Source of the DNA: Paracoccus kondratievae | Lineage (GTDB): Bacteria > Pseudomonadota > Alphaproteobacteria > Rhodobacterales > Rhodobacteraceae | Direction of reading: 5' to 3' | DNA length: 64,000 bases | NCBI RefSeq assembly: GCF_009301415.1 | Contig: NZ_CP045073.1 | Coordinates: forward strand, 806,001 to 870,000 | In this document: positions 24,590 through 33,139 of the stretch, in pieces | Layout of the letters: every line of letters starts with the position of its first letter | Numbering within the stretch: position 1 is the first letter of the stretch | Made by a program: the position numbers and the translations under genes | Notes under the pieces: generated by a model | The model's database searches: none | What the model was told of the DNA's origin: nothing | Seen by the model: the letters and a program-made list of their open reading frames with translations, nothing else

Positions 24590-26581
24590 ATGTCCGGCAC
24601 GAAAATCCTCTGGGGCCAGATCGGCATCGTCTTCCTGATCGTGCTGATCTCGGTCTGGTCCGGCACCCAATGGGTCGCCTGGCGCTTTGGCTTCCAGCCC
24701 CAGCTCGGCCCCGCCTGGTTCGAACTGATGGGCTGGCCGGTCTATTATCCCCCGGCGATTTTCTGGTGGTGGTACTTCTACGACGCCTATGCGCCGCGGA
24801 TATTTGCCGAGGGCGGGATCATCGCCGCATCGGGCGGCTTCCTCGCCATCGGCATTGCCATCACCATGTCGGTGATGCGCGCCCGTGAGGCCGCCGATAT
24901 CGACACCTATGGCTCGGCCCGATGGGCGGGGCGGGAAGAGATCGAAAAGGCTGGCCTCCTCGGCCCCGATGGCGTGGTGCTCGGGAAATACGACCAGGAC
25001 TATCTGCGCCATGACGGGCCGGAGCATGTGCTCTGCTTCGCGCCGACCCGCTCCGGAAAGGGCGTCGGTCTCGTGGTGCCCTCGCTGCTGACCTGGCCCG
25101 GCTCGGCCATCGTCCATGACATCAAGGGCGAGAACTGGCAGCTCACCGCGGGATTCCGCGCGCGGCACGGAAGGGTGCTGCTCTTCGATCCGACCAATGC
25201 CCAATCGGCGGCCTACAACCCGCTGCTGGAAGTGCGGCGCGGCGAATGGGAGGTGCGCGACGTCCAGAATGTCGCCGATGTGCTGGTTGATCCCGAAGGC
25301 TCGCTGGAAAAGCGCAACCATTGGGAAAAGACCTCCCATTCCCTGTTGGTCGGCGCGATCCTGCATGTGCTCTATGCCGAGAAGGACAAGACCCTGGCAG
25401 GCGTTGCCGCCTTCCTTTCCGACCCGCGCCGCACCATCGAGGCGACGCTCGACGCGATGATGGGCACCAGCCATCTCGGCGAGGCGGGTCCGCATCCCGT
25501 TGTTGCCTCGACGGCCCGGGAGCTTTTGAACAAATCCGACAACGAACGCTCGGGCGTGTTATCGACCGCAATGTCGTTTCTGGGGCTCTACCGCGATCCT
25601 GTCGTCGCCACCGTCACCTCGCGCTGCGACTGGCGCATCGAGGATCTGATCGCGGAGGAACGACCCTCGACGCTTTACCTGGTGGTGCCACCTTCAGACA
25701 TCTCGCGCACCAAGCCGCTGATCCGGCTGGTGCTGAACCAGATCGGCCGCCGCCTGACCGAGGATCTGCACAGCGAGAAGCGGCGGCACCGCGTGCTGAT
25801 GCTGCTCGACGAGTTTCCAGCCCTCGGGCGTCTCGACTTCTTCGAGTCCGCCCTGGCCTTCATGGCGGGCTACGGCATCAAGAGCTTCCTGATCGCGCAA
25901 TCGCTGAACCAGATCGAGAAGGCCTATGGCCAGAACAACGCCATCCTCGACAACTGCCATGTCCGGGTCAGCTTCGCCACCAATGACGAACGCACCGCCA
26001 AGCGCGTCTCCGACGCCCTCGGCACCGCCACCGAGATGAAGGCGATGCAGAACTATGCCGGCAGCCGCCTCGCGCCATGGCTCGGCCATATCATGGTCTC
26101 ACGCTCCGAGACCGCGCGTCAGCTTCTCACCCCCGGCGAGATCATGCAGCTGCCGCCCGACGAGGAGATCGTGATGGTGGCTGGCACCGCGCCGATCCGG
26201 GCGAAGAAGGCGCGGTATTTCGAGGATGCGCGGCTGAACGAGCGCATCCTGCCGCCGCCGGATCCCGCGAAGATCGCCGCCTCGACGCGGCCCGACGACT
26301 GGTCGTCGCTGGCCCCGCTGGAGCCGGATGCCGCGTCTGCAGAGCCCTCAGCGAAAAAGGAGGAAGACAAGGCCAATGCCAGCCTGCGCCGGGAACCGGA
26401 GCTGCCCGAGCATGTCGAGATCGTCCATGAGAGAAAGGAACCCGCGCCCGAGGACGAATTCCGCAACCTGCTCGGCGACGATCAGGAGGATGTCGCGCGC
26501 CAGCGCCAAGCGATGCGCCGGCAGGTGGCAGGTGTCGCCCGGCGGGCGTCCCTCACCCCGGACAACGGCATGGATATCTGA
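24590..26581 (+). CDS. traG: TraG/VirD4-type coupling protein
   Basis: This inner-membrane ATPase passes the relaxase-DNA complex to the mating channel. The 663-residue protein has two to three N-terminal membrane helices (GIVFLIVLISVWSGTQW, AIFWWWYFYDAYA, GFLAIGIAITMSV), Walker A FAPTRSGKGVGLVVPSLLTW near 150, IVHDIKGENWQLTAGFR, and Walker B HRVLMLLDEFPALGRLDFFE. The C-terminal 90 residues are acidic and variable. It follows the relaxase gene by 15 bp. Confidence 0.95.
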   Translation: MSGTKILWGQIGIVFLIVLISVWSGTQWVAWRFGFQPQLGPAWFELMGWPVYYPPAIFWWWYFYDAYAPRIFAEGGIIAASGGFLAIGIAITMSVMRAREAADIDTYGSARWAGREEIEKAGLLGPDGVVLGKYDQDYLRHDGPEHVLCFAPTRSGKGVGLVVPSLLTWPGSAIVHDIKGENWQLTAGFRARHGRVLLFDPTNAQSAAYNPLLEVRRGEWEVRDVQNVADVLVDPEGSLEKRNHWEKTSHSLLVGAILHVLYAEKDKTLAGVAAFLSDPRRTIEATLDAMMGTSHLGEAGPHPVVASTARELLNKSDNERSGVLSTAMSFLGLYRDPVVATVTSRCDWRIEDLIAEERPSTLYLVVPPSDISRTKPLIRLVLNQIGRRLTEDLHSEKRRHRVLMLLDEFPALGRLDFFESALAFMAGYGIKSFLIAQSLNQIEKAYGQNNAILDNCHVRVSFATNDERTAKRVSDALGTATEMKAMQNYAGSRLAPWLGHIMVSRSETARQLLTPGEIMQLPPDEEIVMVAGTAPIRAKKARYFEDARLNERILPPPDPAKIAASTRPDDWSSLAPLEPDAASAEPSAKKEEDKANASLRREPELPEHVEIVHERKEPAPEDEFRNLLGDDQEDVARQRQAMRRQVAGVARRASLTPDNGMDI

Positions 26582-26592
26582 AAGGACCGGAT

Positions 26593-27021
26593 ATGCGTGA
26601 TCGTCTCAATGCCTCGCTGCCGGTAGGGCTGATCTCCCGCGTCACCGAACTGGCCGACCGCAAGCGCGTCTCGCGATCCTCGGTGGTCGAGGCGGCGCTG
26701 GAATCCTTCCTTTCGCCCGACACGGCCCAGATGCAGGAAGCCGCCCTGACCCGGCGGCTCGACCGGCTGTCGCGGCAGGTCGCCCGGATCGAGCGCGACC
26801 TCAGCATATCGGCGGAGACCCTCGGCCTCTTTGTCCGCTTCTGGCTGACCGTCACACCGCCGGTCCCGACGGAAGGATACGCGGCGGCCCAAGCCAAGGG
26901 GCGGGAGCGCTTCGATGGGTTCGTCACCACCCTTGGAAGGCAGTTGCAGTCCGGACGCAGCTTCCTGCGGGAGATCCCGGAGGACGTGGGGCCGACTTCC
27001 ACCAACGAGACCGATGATTAA
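26593..27021 (+). CDS. CopG-type ribbon-helix-helix protein
   Basis: The 142-residue protein begins MRDRLNASLPVGLISRVTEL then ADRKRVSRSSVVEAALESFL, a ribbon-helix-helix DNA-binding fold. The middle LTRRLDRLSRQVARIERDLS is helical and likely mediates oligomerisation. It lies 11 bp after traG, a conserved place in this element type, and normally precedes trbB; here a restriction-modification cargo has entered after it. It may be a relaxosome accessory or transfer regulator. Confidence 0.85.
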   Translation: MRDRLNASLPVGLISRVTELADRKRVSRSSVVEAALESFLSPDTAQMQEAALTRRLDRLSRQVARIERDLSISAETLGLFVRFWLTVTPPVPTEGYAAAQAKGRERFDGFVTTLGRQLQSGRSFLREIPEDVGPTSTNETDD

Positions 27022-27081
27022 GCGGCAACCACATTTTCCCGGTTGCTGCAATGCAGGCATAAGCCCCGGAGCGCCTGAAGG

Positions 27082-28164
27082 TCAGACGTCCTGTCGGAGG
27101 GCTCGCAACCACCCGTCCGTCACCCGCTCTGTCTGCCTGCCACGCATGAAATCGTCGATTCGCCCGGCGACCTCGATATAAGGCATGCCCAGCGTCCCGA
27201 AAGACGAAAAGCCCGAGGCAGGCAAAGATCGGTATACCAGTGAACTGCGGCCGCTAAACGAGGTGTCCGCACCTGACAGTCCGGCACGTTGTGACAGCGC
27301 CTGGCGCGCATCTTCTGCGCTGATCTCCCGACCGATAACTGCCGCCGCTGCCCGCGCCGACATATCATTCGTCAGAAGCATTGAACTGGTTTCCTTATTC
27401 CAGCGCGGTTTGACGATGATCGTGTGCAGCGAGCGCAGGCCACAACGGGCAAGATCCCCGATCAGCCGAAGCTCTCCGTCATTCAGGCCAAAGGTAAGCG
27501 GGTTCCCCTGCATCGGATATTTGTGCTTGATCTCCAGATGCCAGAGCTGATCGCCCTGAAGGTATATCCTGTCAATATTCCAGACATACCTGAACCATGG
27601 CTGAATGCCGAAATTCATGAACAGCCGTGGCAGAACGACCCGCCGCCCCAGGTCATTTCCATAGTGCGCCGAGAGATACCCCCAGAAGCTCTGGTTGATA
27701 CGCCTTGTGTCCCGGACCGACCGGTCGACACCGACATCACGCGCCGTCTGCAGCCCTGAGAGGGATCTCGCAATGTCGTGCAGAGGCGACCAGTCCGATG
27801 CACGCCGCCCTTCCTCTGTTCTGGCGGCAACGAAGTCGTGCATGATTTCGTCGAACCGGACCAGCCAGGCAGAATACCTGGATCCAAGCGCCCGAAGATA
27901 TCGACCCAGCCCCTTCGCGCTGCCGCGATCCCATACGAAGGCATAAGAGACATCACGACCCGGATTCCTGGCGATTGCCGTATCGGCATCGATCAGTACC
28001 GGTACCTCTTCATCCTTCCGGGGGAACGCGTCCAGATACTGATCGAAGAGGCTTTCGACAACGAGGCCTTCGGCGAGCCGGTGTTTGTCGAGGGCAAGAA
28101 TGCGCTGACAGAGATCGTGATCCGAGAGGTCCAGCCCGGCAAGTTCTCCAAGAGGTGTCTGCAT
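27082..28164 (-). CDS. Unrecognised 360-residue protein, possible PD-(D/E)xK nuclease
   Basis: No family was recognised. The product starts MQTPLGELAGLDLSDHDLCQ. The middle carries FRYVWNIDRIYLQGDQLWHL followed by EIKHKYPMQ: Asp198, Glu211 and Lys213 could form the D...ExK core of a restriction-type nuclease, with predicted beta strands on both sides. The region GLNDGELRLIGDLARCGLRS to HTIIVKPRWNKE would continue the fold. It is divergent from the EcoRII-like methylase, 190 bp away, and convergent with the CopG gene, so it came with the defence cargo. It could be a second nuclease or a helper of the system. No membrane or signal segments are seen. Confidence 0.6.
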   Translation of the reverse strand: MQTPLGELAGLDLSDHDLCQRILALDKHRLAEGLVVESLFDQYLDAFPRKDEEVPVLIDADTAIARNPGRDVSYAFVWDRGSAKGLGRYLRALGSRYSAWLVRFDEIMHDFVAARTEEGRRASDWSPLHDIARSLSGLQTARDVGVDRSVRDTRRINQSFWGYLSAHYGNDLGRRVVLPRLFMNFGIQPWFRYVWNIDRIYLQGDQLWHLEIKHKYPMQGNPLTFGLNDGELRLIGDLARCGLRSLHTIIVKPRWNKETSSMLLTNDMSARAAAAVIGREISAEDARQALSQRAGLSGADTSFSGRSSLVYRSLPASGFSSFGTLGMPYIEVAGRIDDFMRGRQTERVTDGWLRALRQDV

Positions 28165-28354
28165 AGCCCTGACTCACCGACGGCAGCCTGCGCTTGCCCT
28201 GAAATTCGTGCCATATCATCGGCAACGGCGAGGGGGGCGCAAGGGCACAAGCGGAATACTTCATCAGGTTTCCACTATGTTCTTGCAGGAGGGGCGACAT
28301 GCAGACATAGTGTCAAAAAAATTCCCCGATGGTGTGCGGACAGTGGAGAGCAGA

Positions 28355-29584
28355 ATGCAGACAGATTTCGACAGCCTCCTGCAGCGGGCAGGGTGGTCGG
28401 TTGCCGAAGCATCGAAAAAGCTGGGCTACTCCGAAGGCCATATCTATCGCTGGAAACGTGGCGAGGAAACCCCGCGCGAGGCGGTAATCCGGGTTCTGCA
28501 GACGGAGGCGGAAAGCCATGCCCGTCCGGCAAAGGACGCCGCTTTTACCTTCATCGACCTCTTTGCCGGTATCGGCGGGCTGCGGCGCGCAATGGAAAGT
28601 GCGGGAGGGCGTTGCGTGTTCACCTCCGAATGGGACGGTTATGCTCAGAAAACCTATCTGGCGAACTATCCGGACAACCGGCCCATCGCCGGCGACATCC
28701 GCGAGGTCGGGGCCGCAGATGTGCCCGATCACGATGTTCTGGTCGCGGGCTTTCCCTGCCAGCCCTTCTCGATCGCTGGTGTCTCAAAGAAGAACGCGCT
28801 CGGACGGTTGCATGGGTTTCAGGATGAAACCCAGGGCACGCTGTTCTTCGACGTCCTGCGTATCCTGAAGCATCACCGCCCGGCAGCCTTCCTGCTGGAG
28901 AACGTGAAGAACCTGCGGAGCCACGACAAGGGGCGGACGTTCAGCGTGATCCGGAGGAAGCTGGAGGAAGAGCTGGGCTACTCGATCCACACGCGGATCA
29001 TCGATGCGGGCCACTTTGTTCCGCAGCATCGCGAACGGATCGTCATCGTCGGCTTTCGTGATCCGGTCCCCTTCAGCTTCGATGATCTGCATCTGCCGGC
29101 CTACGGTGCCAGACGCCTGCGCTCGATTCTCCACCCGGAAGATGGAACGGAGGCGCCGGAGGGGCATTTTACCATCGGACCCGACGCAGAAGTCAGCGCG
29201 AAATACACGCTCACCGACAAGCTCTGGCAATACCTGCAGGACTACGCGGCCAAGCACCGCGCCAGGGGAAATGGCTTTGGATTCGGTCTGGTCGGCCCGG
29301 ATGACATCGCCCGCACGCTTTCGGCGCGCTATTATAAGGACGGCTCGGAGATCCTCGTCAGCAGGGGCACGGGAGAAAACCCACGTCGGCTGACGCCACG
29401 GGAATGCGCCCGCCTGATGGGTTACGATGACAGCTTCCGCATCCCGGTCTCCGACACGCAGGCATACAAACAGTTTGGCAATTCGGTCGCTGTTCCGGTT
29501 TTCGCGGAAGTCGCAAAGATTATGCTGCCACATGTCCTGACCGTCATGTCCGATGCCGGATTGCGCGCGCGAAAAGTTGGCTGA
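28355..29584 (+). CDS. dcm: Dcm/M.EcoRII-type C5-cytosine methyltransferase
   Basis: The 409-residue enzyme closely follows the E. coli Dcm pattern: FIDLFAGIGGLRRAMESAGG, CVFTSEWDGYAQKTYLANY, HDVLVAGFPCQPFSIAGVSK with the catalytic Cys, FLLENVKNLRSHDKG, FVPQHRERIVIVGFR, RTLSARYYKDGSEILVSRGT and SDTQAYKQFGNSVAVPVF. The predicted target is CCWGG, methylated at the inner C. An N-terminal helix-turn-helix (AGWSVAEASKKLGYSEGHIY) may repress its own gene, as known for M.EcoRII. The ATG at 28355 follows GGAGAG; in-frame ATGs at 28208 and 28277 are less likely. Confidence 0.95.
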   Translation: MQTDFDSLLQRAGWSVAEASKKLGYSEGHIYRWKRGEETPREAVIRVLQTEAESHARPAKDAAFTFIDLFAGIGGLRRAMESAGGRCVFTSEWDGYAQKTYLANYPDNRPIAGDIREVGAADVPDHDVLVAGFPCQPFSIAGVSKKNALGRLHGFQDETQGTLFFDVLRILKHHRPAAFLLENVKNLRSHDKGRTFSVIRRKLEEELGYSIHTRIIDAGHFVPQHRERIVIVGFRDPVPFSFDDLHLPAYGARRLRSILHPEDGTEAPEGHFTIGPDAEVSAKYTLTDKLWQYLQDYAAKHRARGNGFGFGLVGPDDIARTLSARYYKDGSEILVSRGTGENPRRLTPRECARLMGYDDSFRIPVSDTQAYKQFGNSVAVPVFAEVAKIMLPHVLTVMSDAGLRARKVG

Positions 29585-30056
29585 CGTCCACAACAGTGCC
29601 ACCCGCAGCCGTAATATGGCGGCGATCCGCGGGACCAACACGAAGCCCGAAATGCTGCTGCGGAAGGGCCTGCATGCGCGTGGCTTCCGGTTTCGGCTGC
29701 ACGAGAAGACGCTGCCCGGTCGTCCGGATCTGGTATTGCCGAAATACCGGGCCGTCCTGCAGGTCAACGGCTGCTTCTGGCATGGACATAACTGCTATCT
29801 GTTTCGCTGGCCAGCAACCCGGGAAGAGTTCTGGCGCCGGAAGATCGCCGGAAATGTTGCCCGTGACACAGCAAATATTACCGCCTTGCGGGCAGCGGGC
29901 TGGCGGGTGTCCCTTATCTGGGAATGCGCGCTGAAGGGAAAGCTGCGGTGGCCGGATGAAGAGGTGATTGACAGAGTCAGCCTGTGGCTCTCCTCTGACG
30001 ATCCGGTTCTCGAGCTGCGCGGACGGGATTCCGCCGGAAATGAAGGGCAGGGTTGA
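29553..30056 (+). CDS. vsr: Very short patch repair endonuclease Vsr
   Basis: Vsr nicks T:G mismatches left when methylated cytosine in Dcm sites deaminates. The 167-residue protein has NMAAIRGTNTKPEMLLRKGL, RFRLHEKTLPGRPDLVLPKY with the active-site Asp, VNGCFWHGHNCYLFRWPATR, then FWRRKIAGNVARDTANITAL and GWRVSLIWECALKG. The start overlaps the methylase end by 32 bp in another frame, as in E. coli dcm-vsr. It also precedes the nuclease gene, so all three are probably co-translated. Confidence 0.95.
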   Translation: MPDCAREKLADVHNSATRSRNMAAIRGTNTKPEMLLRKGLHARGFRFRLHEKTLPGRPDLVLPKYRAVLQVNGCFWHGHNCYLFRWPATREEFWRRKIAGNVARDTANITALRAAGWRVSLIWECALKGKLRWPDEEVIDRVSLWLSSDDPVLELRGRDSAGNEGQG

Positions 30057-31287
30057 CGTGGCGGGCAAAGGTTATCTTTCAGGATATTTCGTTGGAGCCG
30101 GCGCAAAGGTCTTACGCGGCACAGAGGTGGATCCTGCCGTATCCCGGGGACATGAGTTCCAGGGCGTCGATGTGTTCCGGGCATTTGTCGGAACACCGGC
30201 GGAACGGGAGAGAATCCCGGTCACCTATATCTGGATGGATGACGAGCAGGAGGCACCCCTCCGGCTTGAACTGACCGGGACATGGTACAACAGCCGCAAG
30301 GCGCAACTACATCGCGCGCCGGAATACCGTCTTTACTATCCGGCAGCTGCTGAAAGTGTCGTCCACCGGGCGCAAGCGGGCGATACGCTGTTTCTCTGTA
30401 TGACCTCAGAGCGGAAAGTGCTTGCAATCCTGTGTCCTTACGGCAGCTCTGCCGAGCAGAAACTGCTGTGGCTCTTCGGGTTGCAACTGACGGATGACTA
30501 CGCCCTCAGCCAGCGTGATATCGGTGAGGACGGCGGTCGCGGTATCGACCTTGCCGCCAAGTTTATCCTTGATGAGCTTGGCATTGAGGCTGAAGAACCG
30601 GAACCTGATGCGCTTGACCAGCTCGTCGGGCGATTTGGTGCGGCTTTTCCCGGCACTGCTGCCTTCTCGGCTTTTGCGCGTAAGTCTGTTAAAGGCGTCG
30701 ACCCGCTGGCCGATCCCGACGCAGCCCTTGTCGCCTGGATGGAGCATGAGGAAGCCCTGTTCCGGCATCTGGAGCGTATCATCGTGGCGGAACGGCTCAA
30801 GGAAGGCTTTCTGGACGGGGAACAGGCAGATGTCGACGGATTTCTGTCCTTCTCACTGAGCGTGCAGAACAGGCGCAAATCCCGCGCCGGTTATGCTTTT
30901 GCGCATCATGTCGAGGCGCTGCTGACCAAATGGAATGTCCGATACAAGCGAGAGGCCACCACCGAAAAGAGAAATGCGGCCGATTTCCTGTTTCCAGGTG
31001 AAGCTGAGTATGCAGATCCCACCTTCCCGACCGACAAACTTCGTATGCTGGCAGTCAAGACCACCTGCAAGGATCGGTGGCGACAGGTGCTGGCAGAGGC
31101 AGAACGCATCACGGCCAAGCATCTGCTAACGCTCGAACCGTCCATCTCCCGGGCACAGACCGGCGAAATGCAGGCGCAGGCGCTGCAGCTCGTCTTGCCA
31201 CAAAGCATTCACGCCACATATCACACAGACCAGCAAAACTGGCTGATGTCAGTTCGGGGATTCCTTGACCTCGTCAGGGCCGCGTAA
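30040..31287 (+). CDS. EcoRII-type restriction endonuclease
   Basis: The 415-residue protein has the two-part EcoRII layout: an N-terminal effector-DNA domain to about residue 190 and a C-terminal PD-(D/E)xK domain. The C-terminal block reads NRRKSRAGYAFAHHVEALL, then AADFLFPGEAEYADPTFP, MLAVKTTCKDRWRQVLAEAE and HLLTLEPSISRAQTGEMQ. Asp315, Lys340 and Lys344 keep the D-x24-K-x3-K spacing of the EcoRII active site. It would cut unmethylated CCWGG and need two sites. The ATG at 30040 overlaps vsr; a GTG at 30058 is an alternative start. Confidence 0.93.
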   Translation: MKGRVDVAGKGYLSGYFVGAGAKVLRGTEVDPAVSRGHEFQGVDVFRAFVGTPAERERIPVTYIWMDDEQEAPLRLELTGTWYNSRKAQLHRAPEYRLYYPAAAESVVHRAQAGDTLFLCMTSERKVLAILCPYGSSAEQKLLWLFGLQLTDDYALSQRDIGEDGGRGIDLAAKFILDELGIEAEEPEPDALDQLVGRFGAAFPGTAAFSAFARKSVKGVDPLADPDAALVAWMEHEEALFRHLERIIVAERLKEGFLDGEQADVDGFLSFSLSVQNRRKSRAGYAFAHHVEALLTKWNVRYKREATTEKRNAADFLFPGEAEYADPTFPTDKLRMLAVKTTCKDRWRQVLAEAERITAKHLLTLEPSISRAQTGEMQAQALQLVLPQSIHATYHTDQQNWLMSVRGFLDLVRAA

Positions 31288-31440
31288 TCGCATGACGAAA
31301 TGTCATCCCGCCGTTTTCCTGTATCTGCACGCCATGGCCCTACTACGCCCTGAAGCCTGTTGCGGACCGCTGACATGACGCTTCCTTAGTCGTCCCCATC
31401 CGGGGACCTTCATGCTCCTCCCCGGCAGAACGGGGACGGG

Positions 31441-32445
31441 ATGGCAGGCTCAGGCAGCATTGAGGCAAGCAGGCAACGTGGAGCACGGATGCTCCGGAGC
31501 GCGCTCGGGCCTGCCATTTCCGCGTATTTGCAGGATCCGGGCGTCATCGAGGTGATGCTGAACCCGGATGGGCGGATCTGGATCGACCGGCTGTCCGAAG
31601 GTCTGGCCGACACTGGCGAGCGCCTGTCGCCCGAGGATGGCGAGCGCATCGTCCGGCTGGTCGCGCATCATGTCGGCGCCGAGGTCCATGCCCGGTCCCC
31701 GTGCGTCTCCGCCGAACTGCCCGAGACGGGTGAACGGTTCGAGGGGCTGTTGCCCCCAGTGGTTAACGCCGCCTCTTTTGCGATCCGCAAGCCCGCTGTC
31801 GCGGTCTTCACGCTGGACGATTACGTTAACGCCGGGATCATGACCCGGATGCAGGCCGAGGCGCTGCGGCTGGGTGTTGCGACCCGCGCCAATATCCTCG
31901 TCGCGGGCGGCACCTCGACCGGCAAGACCACGCTGACCAATGCGCTGCTGGCCGAGGTCGCCAAAACCTCGGACCGGGTCATCATCATCGAAGACACCCG
32001 CGAGTTGCAATGCGCGGCCCAGAACCTCGTCGCCATGCGCACGAAGGACGGCGTCGCCACGCTTTCCGATCTGGTGCGCTCGTCGCTGCGCCTGCGCCCC
32101 GACCGTATCCCCATCGGCGAGGTACGCGGCGCCGAGGCGCTCGACCTCCTGAAGGCTTGGGGCACCGGCCATCCCGGCGGGATCGGCACCATCCATGCCG
32201 GATCGGGGATCGGCGCGCTGCGCAGGCTTGAGCAACTGATCCAGGAGGCAGTCGTCACCGTGCCACGCGCCCTGATCGCCGAAACCATCGATCTGGTCGC
32301 CGTCCTCGCCGGGCGCGGCAGCAACCGCCGCCTTGTCGAACTTGCCCGCGTCGACGGCCTGGGGCCGGACGGCGACTACCGGGTCACCGCGACAGATTTT
32401 CCACCCGCAACCTCCACCACGAACAGGGAGATCCCGCATGATTAG
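31441..32445 (+). CDS. trbB: TrbB mating-channel ATPase (VirB11-type)
   Basis: The 334-residue ATPase powers pilus assembly and transfer at the inner membrane. It has an N-terminal domain with [20 protein letters not shown], Walker [21 protein letters not shown] at about 153-171, [13 protein letters not shown], the Asp and His boxes [20 protein letters not shown] and [15 protein letters not shown]. It opens the trb operon. The 153 bp before it, after the nuclease gene, show no gene and probably hold the trb promoter now separated from traG. Confidence 0.95.
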   Translation: MAGSGSIEASRQRGARMLRSALGPAISAYLQDPGVIEVMLNPDGRIWIDRLSEGLADTGERLSPEDGERIVRLVAHHVGAEVHARSPCVSAELPETGERFEGLLPPVVNAASFAIRKPAVAVFTLDDYVNAGIMTRMQAEALRLGVATRANILVAGGTSTGKTTLTNALLAEVAKTSDRVIIIEDTRELQCAAQNLVAMRTKDGVATLSDLVRSSLRLRPDRIPIGEVRGAEALDLLKAWGTGHPGGIGTIHAGSGIGALRRLEQLIQEAVVTVPRALIAETIDLVAVLAGRGSNRRLVELARVDGLGPDGDYRVTATDFPPATSTTNREIPHD

Positions 32446-32770
32446 TCATGCCTTTACTATCCGCCGTCACATCGCCTGTGCCGCGACCTTCGGCTATGTC
32501 AGCCTCCTGCTGGCCCCCGCAGCCCATGCCGCAGGCTCCTCCATGCCCTGGGAAGCGCCGCTGCAGTCGATCCTGCAATCGGTCGAAGGTCCGGTGGCCA
32601 AGATCGTCGCGGTGATCATCATCATCGTCACCGGGCTGACGCTGGCCTTCGGCGATACCGGCGGCGGTTTCCGCCGACTGATCCAGATCGTCTTCGGCAT
32701 CTCCATCGCCTTCGCGGCGTCGAGCTTCTTCCTGAGCTTCTTCAGCTTCGGCGGCGGGGCGCTGATCTGA
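32438..32770 (+). CDS. trbC: TrbC pilin precursor
   Basis: The 110-residue VirB2-type pilin has a signal peptide ending in SLLLAPAAHAAGSSMPWEAP and two membrane helices (AKIVAVIIIIVTGLTLAF and IVFGISIAFAASSFFLSFF). The ATG at 32438 overlaps the end of trbB by 8 bp. It would be matured and cyclised by TraF and LepB and assembled into the conjugative pilus. Confidence 0.93.
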   Translation: MISHAFTIRRHIACAATFGYVSLLLAPAAHAAGSSMPWEAPLQSILQSVEGPVAKIVAVIIIIVTGLTLAFGDTGGGFRRLIQIVFGISIAFAASSFFLSFFSFGGGALI

Positions 32771-32798
32771 TGGTGACGACCGTTGGCCCGCAGGGACA

Positions 32799-32823
32799 GG
32801 AAACTCTCCGTTGGAGAGTTTCC
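32799..32823 (+). promoter_or_regulatory. Hairpin between trbC and trbD
   Basis: GGAAACTCTCC and GGAGAGTTTCC form a perfect 11-bp stem with a GTT loop, ending just before the trbD ribosome site GGGAGG. No T-run follows. It may protect pilin mRNA or reduce expression of the downstream genes. Confidence 0.5.
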
Positions 32824-32836
32824 AGGGAGGAACGCC

Positions 32837-33130
32837 ATGAGCGGTAGCGATTGGCAGAAGCTGGAGCAACTCGACACCGTGCCGGGGTTTTCCGTCCCGG
32901 TCCACCGGGCGCTGACCGAGCAGATCCTGCTCGGCGGCGCGCCGCGCTCCATCGCCATCCTGAACGGCACCCTCGCAGGAGCCGTCGGCCTCGGGCTGCA
33001 GCTCTGGCTCGGCGGCATCCTGATCTGGGCCGTCGGTCATTTCGCGGCGGTCTGGGCGGCGAAGCGCGATCCGCTCTTTGCCGAGGTCGGGCGCAGGCAT
33101 CTGCGCCTGCCCGGCCATCTCGACATCTGA
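32837..33130 (+). CDS. trbD: TrbD (VirB3-type membrane protein)
   Basis: The 97-residue product has PGFSVPVHRALTEQILLGGA, SIAILNGTLAGAVGLGLQLW and ILIWAVGHFAAVWAAKRDPL, the VirB3 pattern with two close membrane helices. The start MSGSDWQKLEQLD at 32837 follows GGGAGG; an earlier in-frame ATG at 32783 would read through the hairpin. TrbD anchors with TrbE in the inner membrane. Confidence 0.9.
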   Translation: MSGSDWQKLEQLDTVPGFSVPVHRALTEQILLGGAPRSIAILNGTLAGAVGLGLQLWLGGILIWAVGHFAAVWAAKRDPLFAEVGRRHLRLPGHLDI

Positions 33131-33139
33131 GGCCCCACC

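Noticed and set aside
31450..32439. A 329-residue minus-strand open frame opposite trbB
   Set aside because: It is antisense to a gene with complete ATPase motifs.
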